Counted from the first letter of the stretch, positions 1 through 9,957 are shown. The stretch is 64,000 nt of DNA from Planctomycetia bacterium (GCA_005790605.1 SXUI01000016.1:56080-120079), one strand, 5' to 3'. Made by a program: numbers and translations. The notes: generated by a model not told the origin, from the letters alone.

Positions 1-971
1 CCGGCAAGCAAGTGATGATCACCGCGGTCCTCGCAGAGGTTTCGCTCGGTGATGGCTTCAGCTTTGGTACCGCGATTGGGCGACTCGATGACTTTGCGGC
101 GCCGCTCAATGGCGGGACCAACTCGCTCACCGGAAACATCGGCCTCACGCTCGATAAGGGCGGCGTTGGTGATACCAGCGGGAATTTCGCATGGCCATGG
201 GGATTCGATGAATCAAACCTCAACATCACGACCTCCGATCAGACTGCGGTCTTCATGCAGGCTCTGTCAACGGATTCCGATGTGCGCATCCTTCAGCAGC
301 CGCGCATCGTGACGAGCGACAACAAGGAAGCGAAGTTCTTCGCTGGTCGCGATGTGTCGCTGCTTTCAGGCGAGACATCAGGCTTCGGCACGACCGGAAC
401 GACTGCGTCCTATGACCAAACTCCGGTCGGCATCGGCTTGAATGTGCGCCCGCGCATTACGCAAGACAACAATGTGAACATGGAGATCGAGATCTTGCTC
501 TCGAACCTCTCCGCGGCGGTCGTCAATTCGAACCCGATCATTGATCGACGACAGACCAACACCGAAGTGACGCTGAAGAATGGGCAGACCATCATCATCT
601 CCGGCATTCGCCGCGAACAAGAGACGAAGAAGAATCGCCGCATTCCATTCCTCGGCGACATCCCGATCATCGGCGCTGCGTTTGCGTTGAATGAGTTGCA
701 AAACGAAGTCGTCGAACTCGTGGTCTTCCTCACGCCAGTGGTGATCGAGAATCCAGACGCGAACGACAACAACTACAACGTTAACGAGCGACTTCGCCTC
801 CGCGAGTTGTCGGAGCCGCTCGACAAATCCTCAGAGTCGCTCATCAAGGGAAGTAAGTTCTTCGAAGATCTCAAGAACGGCGCCGACCTCATCACGCCTG
901 TTCCTGACCTTGGTGAAGTCCCCGGCGCTGCGCCGCTCGATGATGCGAAATCGCCGACGAAGAATCCTTGA
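1..971 (+). CDS. Secretin (GspD/PilQ family), C-terminal part, 5' truncated
   Basis: The reading frame is open from the window edge, so only the C-terminal ~322 residues are present and the true start lies upstream. The end of the N1/N2-type region (AVLAEVSLGD) is followed by the secretin core with a typical closing block: a beta segment VTLKNGQTIIISGI at about residues 190-205 and RRIPFLGDIPIIGAAF just after it, the sequence seen in outer-membrane secretin rings. The protein should form the outer-membrane channel for a type IV pilus or type II secretion system. It is a different gene from the pilQ-like secretin at 30228-32285. Its neighbours downstream include pilT, pilC and pseudopilin genes, which fits a pilus or secretion role. 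The family assignment is firm; whether it is GspD or PilQ is not resolved. Confidence 0.88.
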   Translation, partial: GKQVMITAVLAEVSLGDGFSFGTAIGRLDDFAAPLNGGTNSLTGNIGLTLDKGGVGDTSGNFAWPWGFDESNLNITTSDQTAVFMQALSTDSDVRILQQPRIVTSDNKEAKFFAGRDVSLLSGETSGFGTTGTTASYDQTPVGIGLNVRPRITQDNNVNMEIEILLSNLSAAVVNSNPIIDRRQTNTEVTLKNGQTIIISGIRREQETKKNRRIPFLGDIPIIGAAFALNELQNEVVELVVFLTPVVIENPDANDNNYNVNERLRLRELSEPLDKSSESLIKGSKFFEDLKNGADLITPVPDLGEVPGAAPLDDAKSPTKNP

Positions 972-2112
972 GCAAACGATCGTTGCAGTCGTCGGATTCG
1001 CGTCCTGCGTGAGTTGCACCGCGAACCCGAAGAAACAGGGCGTCCTGCGCGATGCTCTCACGACGACCCCGCCCCAAGCGACGGGATCCGCGCTTGCTTC
1101 CACGGGAGTTCGCGGAGCCGTCCAACCTCTTGGCAGCATCCCGTACGACGGATTCACACTGCCTGTCATCGCGCCCGATGGGCGGCACTTTGCCGTGCAG
1201 GGGACGGGCGGCGCAACAATCTCGGCGCGGCTCGCTTCGCCTCAAGCGCCCCTGCCACGGTCGCAGATCACGCAATACCGCATTGAAGCGAACGGACTCC
1301 TCAAGGTTGCCGAGAGCGAGCCGGGCTTACTGCTCGGGCGCGGCGCGAGTTTTGCGGGGTGCTTATGCGAAGGTCCGAGACCAGGCGGAGGTCGAGCGAT
1401 CGGAGTCCTGCCCTGGGGAGAGAACGAAGTCGAGTGGATTGTCGATGACGGACGCGCGAATGCGTTCGCGTCGCTCGCTCCCGATGCGACGCTCGCGTGG
1501 TGCGCACGAGATGCGGTTGGCGGAGCGTGGAGCCTGGCCATTCGAATGGAGTCCGCGAGCGACGATCTCGTGATCCCACCCCCTGAGGGGGGATCATGGC
1601 TCTACCCCGTCGCGGTGAGTCGGCACTGTGTTTGCGCACTCTTGTTGCGCGATGGCGTTGCGTCGTTCGCACAGTTTGATCCGAGCGACGCGCCATCCAC
1701 GCGTCGAACTCCAACGCTCTCCCAAGTCTCCGACCGAATGGATATCCAACTCGCATCACAGATGTTCGCGCCGCAGCAGGGCCTTGACGCCCTAACACCA
1801 GGGGGAGAAGTGCTCTACTTCAATCCGGCAACGCGCGCAATTGCCGCGTGGAATCCCAAGGATGGGAATCGAGTGTCGTTTCCTGGCCAACCAATCGCGA
1901 TCTGCTTCTTCGACCGCGCGCGCATCGCGGCTCTCTCTGGAGATGAAGTGCGACTTCGAAGTGTGGACAATGACCACGAGCCTGGCGTACGACTCATCGA
2001 TGGCGTGGCCGTTCCACGGCGTCTACCTGGGACAGATGGTCGGCAAGGCATCTTGTTTGTCGCGCCAGAAGCGCAGTCGCTCCGACTGTCGATTCTTCGC
2101 CCCTCGTCCTGA
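940..2112 (+). CDS. Predicted lipoprotein of unknown function
   Basis: The protein has 390 residues from the ATG at 940; the next codon, at 943, is also ATG. An upstream TTG at 910 is open but would lengthen the basic leader. The N-terminus is Arg-rich (MMRNRRRRILEQ) followed by a hydrophobic stretch and a lipobox-like FASCVSC, so it is probably lipidated and exported. The body is rich in repeated beta-strand-like segments (for example LPVIAPDGRHFAVQG and VRLRSVDNDHEPG), which recall a WD40/TolB-like propeller, but I cannot name a family. The start overlaps the preceding secretin gene by about 30 bp, implying co-transcription and an envelope role alongside the secretin. Confidence 0.72.
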   Translation: MMRNRRRRILEQTIVAVVGFASCVSCTANPKKQGVLRDALTTTPPQATGSALASTGVRGAVQPLGSIPYDGFTLPVIAPDGRHFAVQGTGGATISARLASPQAPLPRSQITQYRIEANGLLKVAESEPGLLLGRGASFAGCLCEGPRPGGGRAIGVLPWGENEVEWIVDDGRANAFASLAPDATLAWCARDAVGGAWSLAIRMESASDDLVIPPPEGGSWLYPVAVSRHCVCALLLRDGVASFAQFDPSDAPSTRRTPTLSQVSDRMDIQLASQMFAPQQGLDALTPGGEVLYFNPATRAIAAWNPKDGNRVSFPGQPIAICFFDRARIAALSGDEVRLRSVDNDHEPGVRLIDGVAVPRRLPGTDGRQGILFVAPEAQSLRLSILRPSS

Positions 2113-2212
2113 GCAAATCGCTGCGCGTGCCACGGAAGAAATCGACTCCCGCGCAAGCAGGGGTCGATCGTTCGTACCAAGAGTGTGAGGCGAGGTCAGT
2201 CGCCAGCGCCGC

Positions 2213-2596
2213 TCATTCGTCGTCGTCATCCTCATCATCGTCGCTGTCGGCGTCGTCTTCCGACGACTCTTCGTCCGTCGAGTCGGCGTCCTCGGAGTCA
2301 TCGGACTTCTCGTCCTCTTCTTCCTCTTCCTCGTCATCGTCGAAGTCGTCGCCGAAGTCATCGTCGTCTTCTTCTTCTTCCTCCTCCTCATCATCTTCTT
2401 TGCTCTCATCGTCCTCGTACTCGTCCTCGCCGAACTCATCGTCATCCTCAAGGAAGTTGAGATCGGTCTCTTCTTCATCGTCGCCGCTCGCGACGAACTC
2501 AAACGAAGTGAAACCGCGAGGAGACTTGGCCGAACTGGCGCGCGCCATCGACTTCGAATGCGTGGCGTGGTTCAGCGAATGATTCAACATATGCAT
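2213..2596 (-). CDS. Small highly acidic low-complexity protein
   Basis: About 127 residues if it starts at the ATG at 2596; ATGs at 2608, 2590 and 2548 are alternatives and none has a clear Shine-Dalgarno site. The first ~45 residues are ordinary (MARASSAKSPRGFTSFEF). The rest is almost entirely Asp/Glu with a few Ser, Phe and Gly, and it ends DDEDDDDE. The opposite strand reads as a poly-Ser frame, which I take to be the shadow. The gene lies 145 bp downstream of the giant PQQ-propeller gene on the same strand. Acidic tails of this kind occur in calcium-, histone-like- or basic-protein-binding proteins. No family is recognised and expression is not certain. Confidence 0.5.
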   Translation of the reverse strand: MHMLNHSLNHATHSKSMARASSAKSPRGFTSFEFVASGDDEEETDLNFLEDDDEFGEDEYEDDESKEDDEEEEEEEDDDDFGDDFDDDEEEEEEDEKSDDSEDADSTDEESSEDDADSDDDEDDDDE

Positions 2597-2741
2597 GGGC
2601 GTGATCATGAGCGTAGGAGAGAGACTTCTAACCAGTCGCGCCCCGTTCGCCGGGCCTTCCGCGCGGGCGCAGTATCGGCAGGCTGAGTCTTCGCACTCCA
2701 CTACCTGCGGGGCGAAGTTGTCGCGCCCCACCGACCGTCTG

Positions 2742-5700
2742 TCAACCCTCGTTCGGGGGCTGATTTTCGATTTTTTTCGAAAATCCCACAGCGAGCGTCC
2801 TGCTGTCATTAGAGAGAAGAACCCATCCATCCACCCCGATCGCTCGGCTGAAACGCTGGTTCGTGGAATGCACTTCGAGGGTGGGCCCCGAGATCCGTAG
2901 TCCTTGCGCAGGGTCGAGCGTGTTGAGGAAGTAGACATACTCCGAGACAAGCGCGGTACGCGTGGCGTTGGGTGTTTGTCGGGCCCCAACTCCATTGACC
3001 AAGACGATGCGATCTTCTCCGAGAATTGCAGCGATGAAGTTGGGTTCGCCAACCGTTCCATCCCGACCAATCAAACGCCCATGTGCATCAATGAGCGCAA
3101 TGCGCGAATCGGCGTGCGCGACAACCCCTGTTCCAAATCGGGAGATCGTCCGAACCACGCGCGCAAAGTCCGCTGCGCCGTCACCGAAGCCAACTTCAAG
3201 CACGGCTCCGCTCCAAGCATCCATCGAGAACAACCGTCCGTTGCGATCAAGCGCAAAGAGTCGGTTTTCGCACCACAGTGGTGAGGTGGAGTCCCAAGTC
3301 CGTGCGTCCGCAACACCCATCTGAAAGCGCGCGTCAAGTCCGTTGGGCGCCGCGTCGAGCGTCCACATTTCAACACCCGCCGTGGTTCCAACCGCGATCA
3401 AGCCGCTGCTTGACCGACGGATCCAACGCACATCACCGCCTGATGCAGTTGCAAACGACGCGACGGGTTTGAGTGTCACAGGATCACAAAGCAACACTGC
3501 AGACTGCCCCTGCTGCTCCGCTCCAAGCCGTCCTCCCAATGCCAGAAGTTCAGCATCACCAGCGGTCATGAACACCTGTGCAAGAAGGTGCGAGGCAACG
3601 ACTGAACTCCCATCCCGAAGCGCAATACTCGCCGCACAACCATCACGACGCACGAGATTCAGCTTGCCGCCTGCCATCATCGGCAGTACTTGACCCGGAA
3701 AGAAAGGCGCACCCTCGGGAAGCGTTCGCATTCCATTCGGATCCGCGTCGGCCGCAGCGAGAGGCCCAAGAAGTTCGTTGAAATCGGAGGTTCGCCAGAG
3801 CTCGAGACCTGTGACCGCGTCAACGGCGAAGTAACTCTCACTGCGACCCTTCCCGATCTCCGTGAGGACCAACACTGCCCCGTCGTCGAGCAACACTGGA
3901 TCACGGTCGTGGACGCCGCATCGCCAAATCTCCTTGAATTCTCCAGCGCTTCGCGCGACGAGATCGAAGTCCTCCATGAAGTACACGACCTCATGCGCGC
4001 CTGACTCAAGCGCCGCGAATGCTCGGCGTACTAATCGCCCAGGAATCTCAGTGACCACAAGCGCTGGCTCGCCAAACGCAGGCCACGCCGTCGCGGGGGT
4101 AGGCATCCCCCGCGTCGTGTGAAGCAAGGTTGCAATGTCCTCGCGCATCGGCGGCGCTTGCGCTTCGCGAAGAACCGCGTCGAGAAGTGCGGCTGCCGAG
4201 AGCGAGGTTCCTCGCGCGTCGAAGAGAGCTGCGCCTGCGCGCGCAGCGTCTGCGGCCGCGCGCGACCGTGGGAACTCTCTCACTTGCGCGATACATGCTT
4301 CCAAACTCAAGGGAACCGGCGCGGCGCGCAGCGCGCTCAGCGCTCGCTCCTCATATTCCTCCGCGACGGACCGATGCTCCGACCGTGACATGAACTCCGC
4401 GAGATGCGAAATCGCAATGGCGCGTGTGGCGCGTACTTCTCCCGTCGGCGAGAGCATGACTTCGTCCCCGTGAAGCGAAGCAATCTCGCGCCACGCTTCG
4501 ACGGCAAGGGAAGCATCACCGCGTCGCGCAAACCACTCGGCACGGGCAAATGCGAGTCGAACTCGCGACTGCGCGTCGTCCACCATCTCTGCGGCGACCG
4601 CGAGAAAGCGAGCTCCGAGGGCGCCAGCTTTCGGAGCATGTTCGACAAGTCGATCGGCAAGCATGCCCCGCAAAGGGTCTCCACTTCGCGTCTTCAGAAT
4701 CGATGATGCTCGCTCCGCTGCATCAAGCGCCAGCGCGAGGTCGTCCCCCTCGACCGCGAGATCGAAGAGTGCGAGCGCCGCAGACGCGTCCTGCGCGAGA
4801 TCGAGGCGACCGCGCAGGACTCGCACGGCGTCAACGCCTGACATGTAGACATCAAGGTGATCTACCCCAAGAGCGACGACACGATCCTCGGCGAGCACCG
4901 CGTTCACCGGTTCGTTCGTCTCAATGCTCGCGATGCGGCGTCCGCTCGCAAGATCGACGAACCAGAGTGCTTGCGTGCCCGGAACGAGCACGACGTTCCC
5001 CGCGATACTCACGCGGCCTCGAATCCCGCCGCGATTGTCCAAACCACCGCGGGCTTCCCAAAGCGTCGCTTCGCTCTCGCTCAGTTTCCATCGAGGAGTT
5101 GCGAGTTGCAACGGATCGAATGCGATGACATCACTGCCAACAGCCAAAAGCGATCCTCCGCCGACGACGAGTAATCGAGGGCTTCCCCACGCGGTACCCG
5201 GCCCAATCACTGCAACCGCCAGTGTCGCGCCGGTGCTCGCGTCGAGTGCAACGACTTCCGATTCATCCGGCGCAACACTAAATACGCGACCGGCGAGCAC
5301 GGCAGGCCGTGCGAACTCCCAAGCCTCACCAGAGAAACGCGGCTCGCGTAGCGGCACGCGGAAACGCCGTAACCACTCGAGCGCACCATCACGCAATCGA
5401 ACCCGGGCAACCGCTCCGAGCGGAGTCGCGACATAAAGCGCTCCTGCATCAAGCGTCATGCCCGGAGACCGACGCACAGAAACAGCGCGAGTTCCTCCAG
5501 CCGCCGCGACGAGTGTGAGCCACCGAATGCGACCATCACTTCGACCAAGCGCAAGGACGGAATCTGCTTGCTCCAATCGAGTGGACGGACGGCGGACTGT
5601 CACGAGCACAAGGTCGCCAACCAAGATCGGCGATCCAATCGCAAACGCGCCCGCAAGTTCCGGCCGCCCTTCGAGCCCATCGACCGAAAGACTCCACTTC

Positions 5701-6896
5701 TGCGTTCCATCACGAACATCGACGAGGAAGACTCGACCACCATCAGTGCGGGCATTCGAAAAACCGTTGCCGGCGATGACCGCAGCATCGAAGCCACTCA
5801 CCGCAACACTTGAGAGATCCACCGCGACGCCAGTCTCGCGGCCAATTCCAGCGATCGCGAGATCGATGCTCCAGCGTTCCTGCGCCGTCGTTGCGTCGAA
5901 CGCGCGCAGGGCGCGACCCTCGCTCACATAGACCGTGTCATTGGACACGGTCGGTTCTGCGGTGAGCCAAGATGCGTCTGCTCGCGCGCGCAACGCGGCA
6001 TCTTCCGGAAGTCGCGCGAGGGCTTCCGCGCCGTAGTAGCGATGAAAGAGCGAGTCACCGAGTGCCTCAGAAAAGATACGCCTCCACGAAGCGTCGGGCA
6101 GTGTGCCATGCGCTCCACCCGTCACGCTACTCAGCGCCAACGCGACGCGTGGCGGTGCCACGAAGTGAACCGCTGCGTCGCGAGCGACGATCACCGTGGT
6201 GTCCGCGGGAAACTCCTCAGCGAATCGCTCAAGCGATCGAATCGCGGCCGTGGCGCCTGCTTCATCACCCCGCGCTCGCTGCGCCATCGCCAGCAGCGCA
6301 AAGTACTCCGCACACCGATCAACCGCCTTCGGATCAGCTTGAGCAGCGCCAGTCAACATTGGGTGACGCTGCACGCGCTCAAGGAGCGCGACCACCGCGT
6401 CGAACTGCCCCGATCGCATCGCCGATTGCGCAAGGAGCAGTGAAGCGGTCAGCCCCGCCGGAGTCCAGCGGCGACGCGACGCGATTGACGCTGGACCCCT
6501 TTCAACAAGCAACCGCTCCGCCGCATCACTCTCACTTCGCAAGAACTTCGCAAGCACATCAGGCGCGCTCAGCAGCATCGATTCAACTTCCTCTGCGACG
6601 GAGTTGAAGTGACCATCCTCAGCGGGACCGACTTGCACGATGCGATCACCGAACTCATCAAGGAGTCGGCGCGCAAGATGCGCTGCTTCAGCGGGATTCG
6701 CGACGGACTGCGCGCGCGCTTGCTCCATCAGCGATTGAGCTGTCGGTGAGTCAGCAACAGCGGGAATGACGCTGTCTTGATGGGGAGACGCGACAGTGAC
6801 CCTCACGGAGATGCCGCAAGCCGCAACGAGCATCAGTCCGCTCCATCGCCTTGCGAAGGGCAGTCTGCGCGGGCGAGGAAAGCCAGCAAATCGCAT
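2742..6896 (-). CDS. Exported PQQ-like beta-propeller/TPR protein
   Basis: 1384 residues from the ATG at 6896, chosen because it gives a signal peptide (MRFAGFPRPRR followed by the hydrophobic GLMLVAACGISVRVTVA); the frame is open further upstream. An N-terminal helical region (about 40-260) with short TPR-like repeats is followed by a PQQ-type propeller (about 290-640). Its blades contain motifs such as GRVFLVDVRDGTQKWSL and DGALEWLRRFRVP. Another helical/TPR stretch (about 680-960) and a second propeller-like region near the C-terminus (AVDAVTGLELWRTSDF) follow. The protein probably acts in the periplasm or at the outer membrane as a scaffold; BamB-type propellers are the nearest known analogue, but it is much larger. 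It is divergent from the lipoprotein gene at 6959, with a 62-bp shared upstream region. Confidence 0.82.
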   Translation of the reverse strand: MRFAGFPRPRRLPFARRWSGLMLVAACGISVRVTVASPHQDSVIPAVADSPTAQSLMEQARAQSVANPAEAAHLARRLLDEFGDRIVQVGPAEDGHFNSVAEEVESMLLSAPDVLAKFLRSESDAAERLLVERGPASIASRRRWTPAGLTASLLLAQSAMRSGQFDAVVALLERVQRHPMLTGAAQADPKAVDRCAEYFALLAMAQRARGDEAGATAAIRSLERFAEEFPADTTVIVARDAAVHFVAPPRVALALSSVTGGAHGTLPDASWRRIFSEALGDSLFHRYYGAEALARLPEDAALRARADASWLTAEPTVSNDTVYVSEGRALRAFDATTAQERWSIDLAIAGIGRETGVAVDLSSVAVSGFDAAVIAGNGFSNARTDGGRVFLVDVRDGTQKWSLSVDGLEGRPELAGAFAIGSPILVGDLVLVTVRRPSTRLEQADSVLALGRSDGRIRWLTLVAAAGGTRAVSVRRSPGMTLDAGALYVATPLGAVARVRLRDGALEWLRRFRVPLREPRFSGEAWEFARPAVLAGRVFSVAPDESEVVALDASTGATLAVAVIGPGTAWGSPRLLVVGGGSLLAVGSDVIAFDPLQLATPRWKLSESEATLWEARGGLDNRGGIRGRVSIAGNVVLVPGTQALWFVDLASGRRIASIETNEPVNAVLAEDRVVALGVDHLDVYMSGVDAVRVLRGRLDLAQDASAALALFDLAVEGDDLALALDAAERASSILKTRSGDPLRGMLADRLVEHAPKAGALGARFLAVAAEMVDDAQSRVRLAFARAEWFARRGDASLAVEAWREIASLHGDEVMLSPTGEVRATRAIAISHLAEFMSRSEHRSVAEEYEERALSALRAAPVPLSLEACIAQVREFPRSRAAADAARAGAALFDARGTSLSAAALLDAVLREAQAPPMREDIATLLHTTRGMPTPATAWPAFGEPALVVTEIPGRLVRRAFAALESGAHEVVYFMEDFDLVARSAGEFKEIWRCGVHDRDPVLLDDGAVLVLTEIGKGRSESYFAVDAVTGLELWRTSDFNELLGPLAAADADPNGMRTLPEGAPFFPGQVLPMMAGGKLNLVRRDGCAASIALRDGSSVVASHLLAQVFMTAGDAELLALGGRLGAEQQGQSAVLLCDPVTLKPVASFATASGGDVRWIRRSSSGLIAVGTTAGVEMWTLDAAPNGLDARFQMGVADARTWDSTSPLWCENRLFALDRNGRLFSMDAWSGAVLEVGFGDGAADFARVVRTISRFGTGVVAHADSRIALIDAHGRLIGRDGTVGEPNFIAAILGEDRIVLVNGVGARQTPNATRTALVSEYVYFLNTLDPAQGLRISGPTLEVHSTNQRFSRAIGVDGWVLLSNDSRTLAVGFSKKIENQPPNEG

Positions 6897-6958
6897 CACG
6901 GTGCAAGCGTAGCTTCTCTGTCCTGCCTTGCGTGCCCTTCGGTTACGCTGCGCTGCGC

Positions 6959-7498
6959 ATGCGCACTTCCTCTCGCATTTTCTCGAGCGCCATCGTTGTG
7001 GCCGCGACGACCCTCGCGAGCTGCACGATTGCACCTCCACAAGTCACGCTGACCTCGATTCGCCGCTCTGCATCGAGTCCGCAGGCCAACGCATATGAGT
7101 TTGAGTTTGCGCTTCGCAATACGCATCCCGCTCCAGTCGAACTTGAGACTTGGTCGTACAGCGTGACCGCGGCGGACGGTTCCACCTATGGAGGATCGTG
7201 GGCGGCGCTCGCGGTCATTCCTGCGGAGTCGTCGAAATCACTCGTCATTCCAGCAGTGCTCGACGCGACCGCCCAAACGGGCATCGGCGCGACGCTCGCG
7301 GTCTCCGGTGAACTCGGGTACCGAGATCCTGGAAACCTCGCCCGATTGCTTCGGCAAATGGGATTACTGAAGTCGAGAAGCACCTTTGCAGGAAGTGCAA
7401 CCATTCAAGTGGCGGCGAGTAGCGCGGCGGCGACGACGCCGACGGTCGAAGGTGGATCTGTGCCGGTTGCGCCGCCTGCGCCCGCCAAGCCCGATTGA
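6959..7498 (+). CDS. LEA/WHy-like lipoprotein
   Basis: 179 residues from the ATG at 6959. The N-terminus carries a lipoprotein signal (SSAIVVAATTLASC), giving a lipid-anchored protein. The mature part resembles the water-stress/hypersensitive (WHy, LEA14-like) beta-sandwich: FEFALRNTHPAPVELETWSY is the characteristic 'ordinary and hydrophilic strand' pattern, and a second half around residues 90-140 completes the fold. The C-terminal ~30 residues are Ala/Pro/Thr-rich. Bacterial WHy proteins are small envelope lipoproteins linked to desiccation or envelope stress. It is transcribed divergently from the giant propeller gene and is followed by pilT after about 158 bp, a gap that holds a short 6-bp hairpin at 7524-7538 and no gene. 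Confidence 0.68.
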   Translation: MRTSSRIFSSAIVVAATTLASCTIAPPQVTLTSIRRSASSPQANAYEFEFALRNTHPAPVELETWSYSVTAADGSTYGGSWAALAVIPAESSKSLVIPAVLDATAQTGIGATLAVSGELGYRDPGNLARLLRQMGLLKSRSTFAGSATIQVAASSAAATTPTVEGGSVPVAPPAPAKPD

Positions 7499-7656
7499 AC
7501 GGAACATCTCGCGCGAGCCTCGGCGTTCCTTGGGAACGATCGTGTTCCTCGAAGGGCTGCGTAAATGTTGCGCGCGATCGCGTCGATCCTTTCTCTGCCC
7601 AGAGTTCGCACTGAAGCTCGTCCGCCTCAGTTCGTTCTCTCATGCCGAGGGAATCG

Positions 7657-8709
7657 ATGCTCAATGACATTCTTCGCAAGGCGCATGAACTTGACGCCTC
7701 GGACATTCACCTCGTTGCGGGAAATCCACCCACAGCGCGCATCAACACAGTCGTCACGCCCATGGATCTGCCTCCGCTGAGCGCAGAAGACACACGACGC
7801 ATCATCGCGGATGTGATGACCGCGGAACAGTCGGAACAGTTCGCACGGGCGAGAGACCTCGACTTCTCCTACGAGATCGCTGGGTTCAAGCGCTACCGTG
7901 TGAACGCGCACATGCAGCGCGGCGTCGTGGGTCTTGCACTTCGTGCGATTCGAACCAAAGTTCCCCCGCTCGCTTCGCTGAATCTTCCAGAGGTCATCTC
8001 ACGACTCACATACCTCCCCCGAGGCCTCGTGCTCGTGACGGGCGATACGGGCTCTGGTAAGTCCACGACACTCGCCGCGATGATCCAAGCGATGAATGAG
8101 CGCTACCGCAAGCACATCATCACGCTCGAGGATCCAGTCGAGTACACATTCGCGAGCGACCGTTGCTTGATTGAACAGCGCGAACTCGGCGCGGACATTC
8201 CGACCTTTGCGAGCGGACTTCGCCACGCCTTGCGTCAGGACCCCGACATCATTCTCGTCGGCGAAATGCGCGACCTCGAGACGACTGCGTTGGCCATCAC
8301 TGCGGCGGAAACCGGTCACCTTGTGCTCTCCACGCTCCACACCGTCAATGCAAGTCAATCGGTGGAGCGCATCGTCGACATCTATCCGGCCGGACAGCAA
8401 AATCAAGTGCGGTCGATGCTCGCGAACACGCTGCAGGCCGTCGTCTCGCAAACACTCTTCCGTCGCAAGGATCGACCAGGAATGGTCCCTGCGATCGAGG
8501 TGTTGCTCTGCACCCCTGCCGTGCGCAACATCATTCGTGAAGCACGCACCTATGAGATTCCCAATGTGATTGAAACCAATCGCGCGATGGGCATGCAGAG
8601 CCTCGACAACGCGATCGCCGAGTTGTACTTCAACGGCATGATCGCGCGAGAAGACGCGGTTGCGCAGGCCAGCCATCCCGACAAACTCGATCGCATGCTC
8701 GCGGCGTAA
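7657..8709 (+). CDS. pilT: Type IV pilus retraction ATPase PilT
   Basis: 350 residues from the ATG at 7657, preferred over the ATG at 7642 because GAGG lies 6 bp upstream. It is a hexameric cytoplasmic AAA-type ATPase that powers pilus retraction. Visible motifs are Walker A GDTGSGKSTT (129-138), the Asp box in ITLEDPVEYTF, Walker B in DPDIILVGEMRD, and the His box in GHLVLSTLHTVNA. The C-terminal part (RAMGMQSLDNAIAELYFNG) matches PilT rather than PilB, and there is no N-terminal MshEN-type domain or zinc site, both of which the PilB homologue at 23446 shows. Length is typical of PilT (about 345 residues). It is followed 9 bp later by pilC. Confidence 0.95.
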   Translation: MLNDILRKAHELDASDIHLVAGNPPTARINTVVTPMDLPPLSAEDTRRIIADVMTAEQSEQFARARDLDFSYEIAGFKRYRVNAHMQRGVVGLALRAIRTKVPPLASLNLPEVISRLTYLPRGLVLVTGDTGSGKSTTLAAMIQAMNERYRKHIITLEDPVEYTFASDRCLIEQRELGADIPTFASGLRHALRQDPDIILVGEMRDLETTALAITAAETGHLVLSTLHTVNASQSVERIVDIYPAGQQNQVRSMLANTLQAVVSQTLFRRKDRPGMVPAIEVLLCTPAVRNIIREARTYEIPNVIETNRAMGMQSLDNAIAELYFNGMIAREDAVAQASHPDKLDRMLAA

Positions 8710-8718
8710 GGACTCGAC

Positions 8719-9948
8719 ATGGCCCACTATCGATTCCAATCTCGGACTGCGAAGGGCGAAATCCACGCCGGCGTGCTCGTGGCGGAGAACGCCACGGCCG
8801 CCGCGAGCCTCATTCGAGGGCGCGGCGAATTCATCGTGCAGCTTGTCCCAACGGCGAACAAGGACGGCGCTGAATCCACGCTCTCCGCGATTCTGAACTA
8901 CAGCAGCGGTCCCTCTGCGAAGGACATTCTCGACTTCACCACACAGCTGGCAGTCATGATTCGCGCGGGTATCTCGATTCGCGCTGCATTGGAAGGCATC
9001 GCCGAACAGACCACGAACCCGAAGTTCAAACGCATTCTCTCGCAGATCCGCGCCGATGTTGAGGGCGGGAAGAGCTTCAGCGATGCCATTGGTCGCTACC
9101 CGAAGCTCTTCGGTCCACTGTATGTGCATATGGTGCGGGCATCGGAAATGTCCGGCTCCTTCGCCAAGATGCTCGACCGCATCGCGGGCTACCTGTCGCA
9201 AGAGATCGAGACCCGCAAGATGGTGATTGGCGCCAGCATCTATCCAGGCATCATCGCCCTCATGGCGATCGGCACGACGGTGTTCTTGCTGACCTTTGTG
9301 CTTCCGCAGTTTGCGGGTGTCTTCAAAGGCAAGGAAGATGCGCTCCCCGGACCCACGCGATTCCTCATGAGCCTCTCGGCGTTCATGGTGCAGTATTGGT
9401 GGATTCTTGTGCTCGTTGGCGGCGGCGCGGTGGCGAGCTTCCTCGCATTCATCAAGACGGAGGTTGGCGGGAATTGGTGGGATCGATTCAAGATCAGCAT
9501 GCCAATTCTGCGCCGCATGTTCCGGGCGCTTTACATCAGTCGCGGATTGCACACGATGGGCGAGCTTCTCAACGCAGGCGTGCCGATGCTCGACACGCTG
9601 CAAATCACGGCAGATGTCAGTGGAAACAGGCACTATCGCCGGCTCTGGCGCAGTGTTTCTTCAGCGGTTCGCCAAGGAAAGAAGGTGCAATCGCAGTTAC
9701 AGAAGACGACACTTCTTCCTCGCGCTGTCATTCAAATGGTCGGTGCCGGCGAAGAATCTGGACGCCTCGGCGAAACGCTCGACGAGATTTCCCACTACTA
9801 CGCGAAGGCCCTCAAGGACGCGATCAAGTCTGTCACGGGCATGATCGAGCCGCTCATGATCGTTGTGATGGGTGGGGTGGTTGGATTCATCGCGATGGCG
9901 ATCATTCTCCCGATCTTCAAGATGTCCAATCTCGTCTCGGGGCATTAA
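8719..9948 (+). CDS. pilC: Type IV pilus/type II secretion inner-membrane platform protein (PilC/GspF), copy 1
   Basis: 409 residues, the usual family length. Two T2SF (GspF) domains are visible: DFTTQLAVMIRAGISIRAALEGIAEQ (about 75-195) and ALYISRGLHTMGELLNAGVPMLDTLQI (about 270-400). Hydrophobic membrane segments follow each, for example IYPGIIALMAIGTTVFLLTFVLPQF and IEPLMIVVMGGVVGFIAMAIILP. It anchors the assembly ATPase at the inner membrane. It lies directly downstream of pilT. A second family member is at 22175-23437, next to the pilB homologue, so the two platform proteins may serve separate machines or share one. Confidence 0.92.
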   Translation: MAHYRFQSRTAKGEIHAGVLVAENATAAASLIRGRGEFIVQLVPTANKDGAESTLSAILNYSSGPSAKDILDFTTQLAVMIRAGISIRAALEGIAEQTTNPKFKRILSQIRADVEGGKSFSDAIGRYPKLFGPLYVHMVRASEMSGSFAKMLDRIAGYLSQEIETRKMVIGASIYPGIIALMAIGTTVFLLTFVLPQFAGVFKGKEDALPGPTRFLMSLSAFMVQYWWILVLVGGGAVASFLAFIKTEVGGNWWDRFKISMPILRRMFRALYISRGLHTMGELLNAGVPMLDTLQITADVSGNRHYRRLWRSVSSAVRQGKKVQSQLQKTTLLPRAVIQMVGAGEESGRLGETLDEISHYYAKALKDAIKSVTGMIEPLMIVVMGGVVGFIAMAIILPIFKMSNLVSGH

Positions 9949-9957
9949 GGAGTAGGA

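Noticed and set aside
2127..2582. Ser-rich + strand frame opposite the acidic gene
   Set aside because: It is the complement of Asp/Glu codon runs; the - strand frame has a plausible N-terminus and follows a - strand gene.
7999..9633. Long - strand frame opposite pilT and pilC
   Set aside because: It spans two recognised genes and has no family features.
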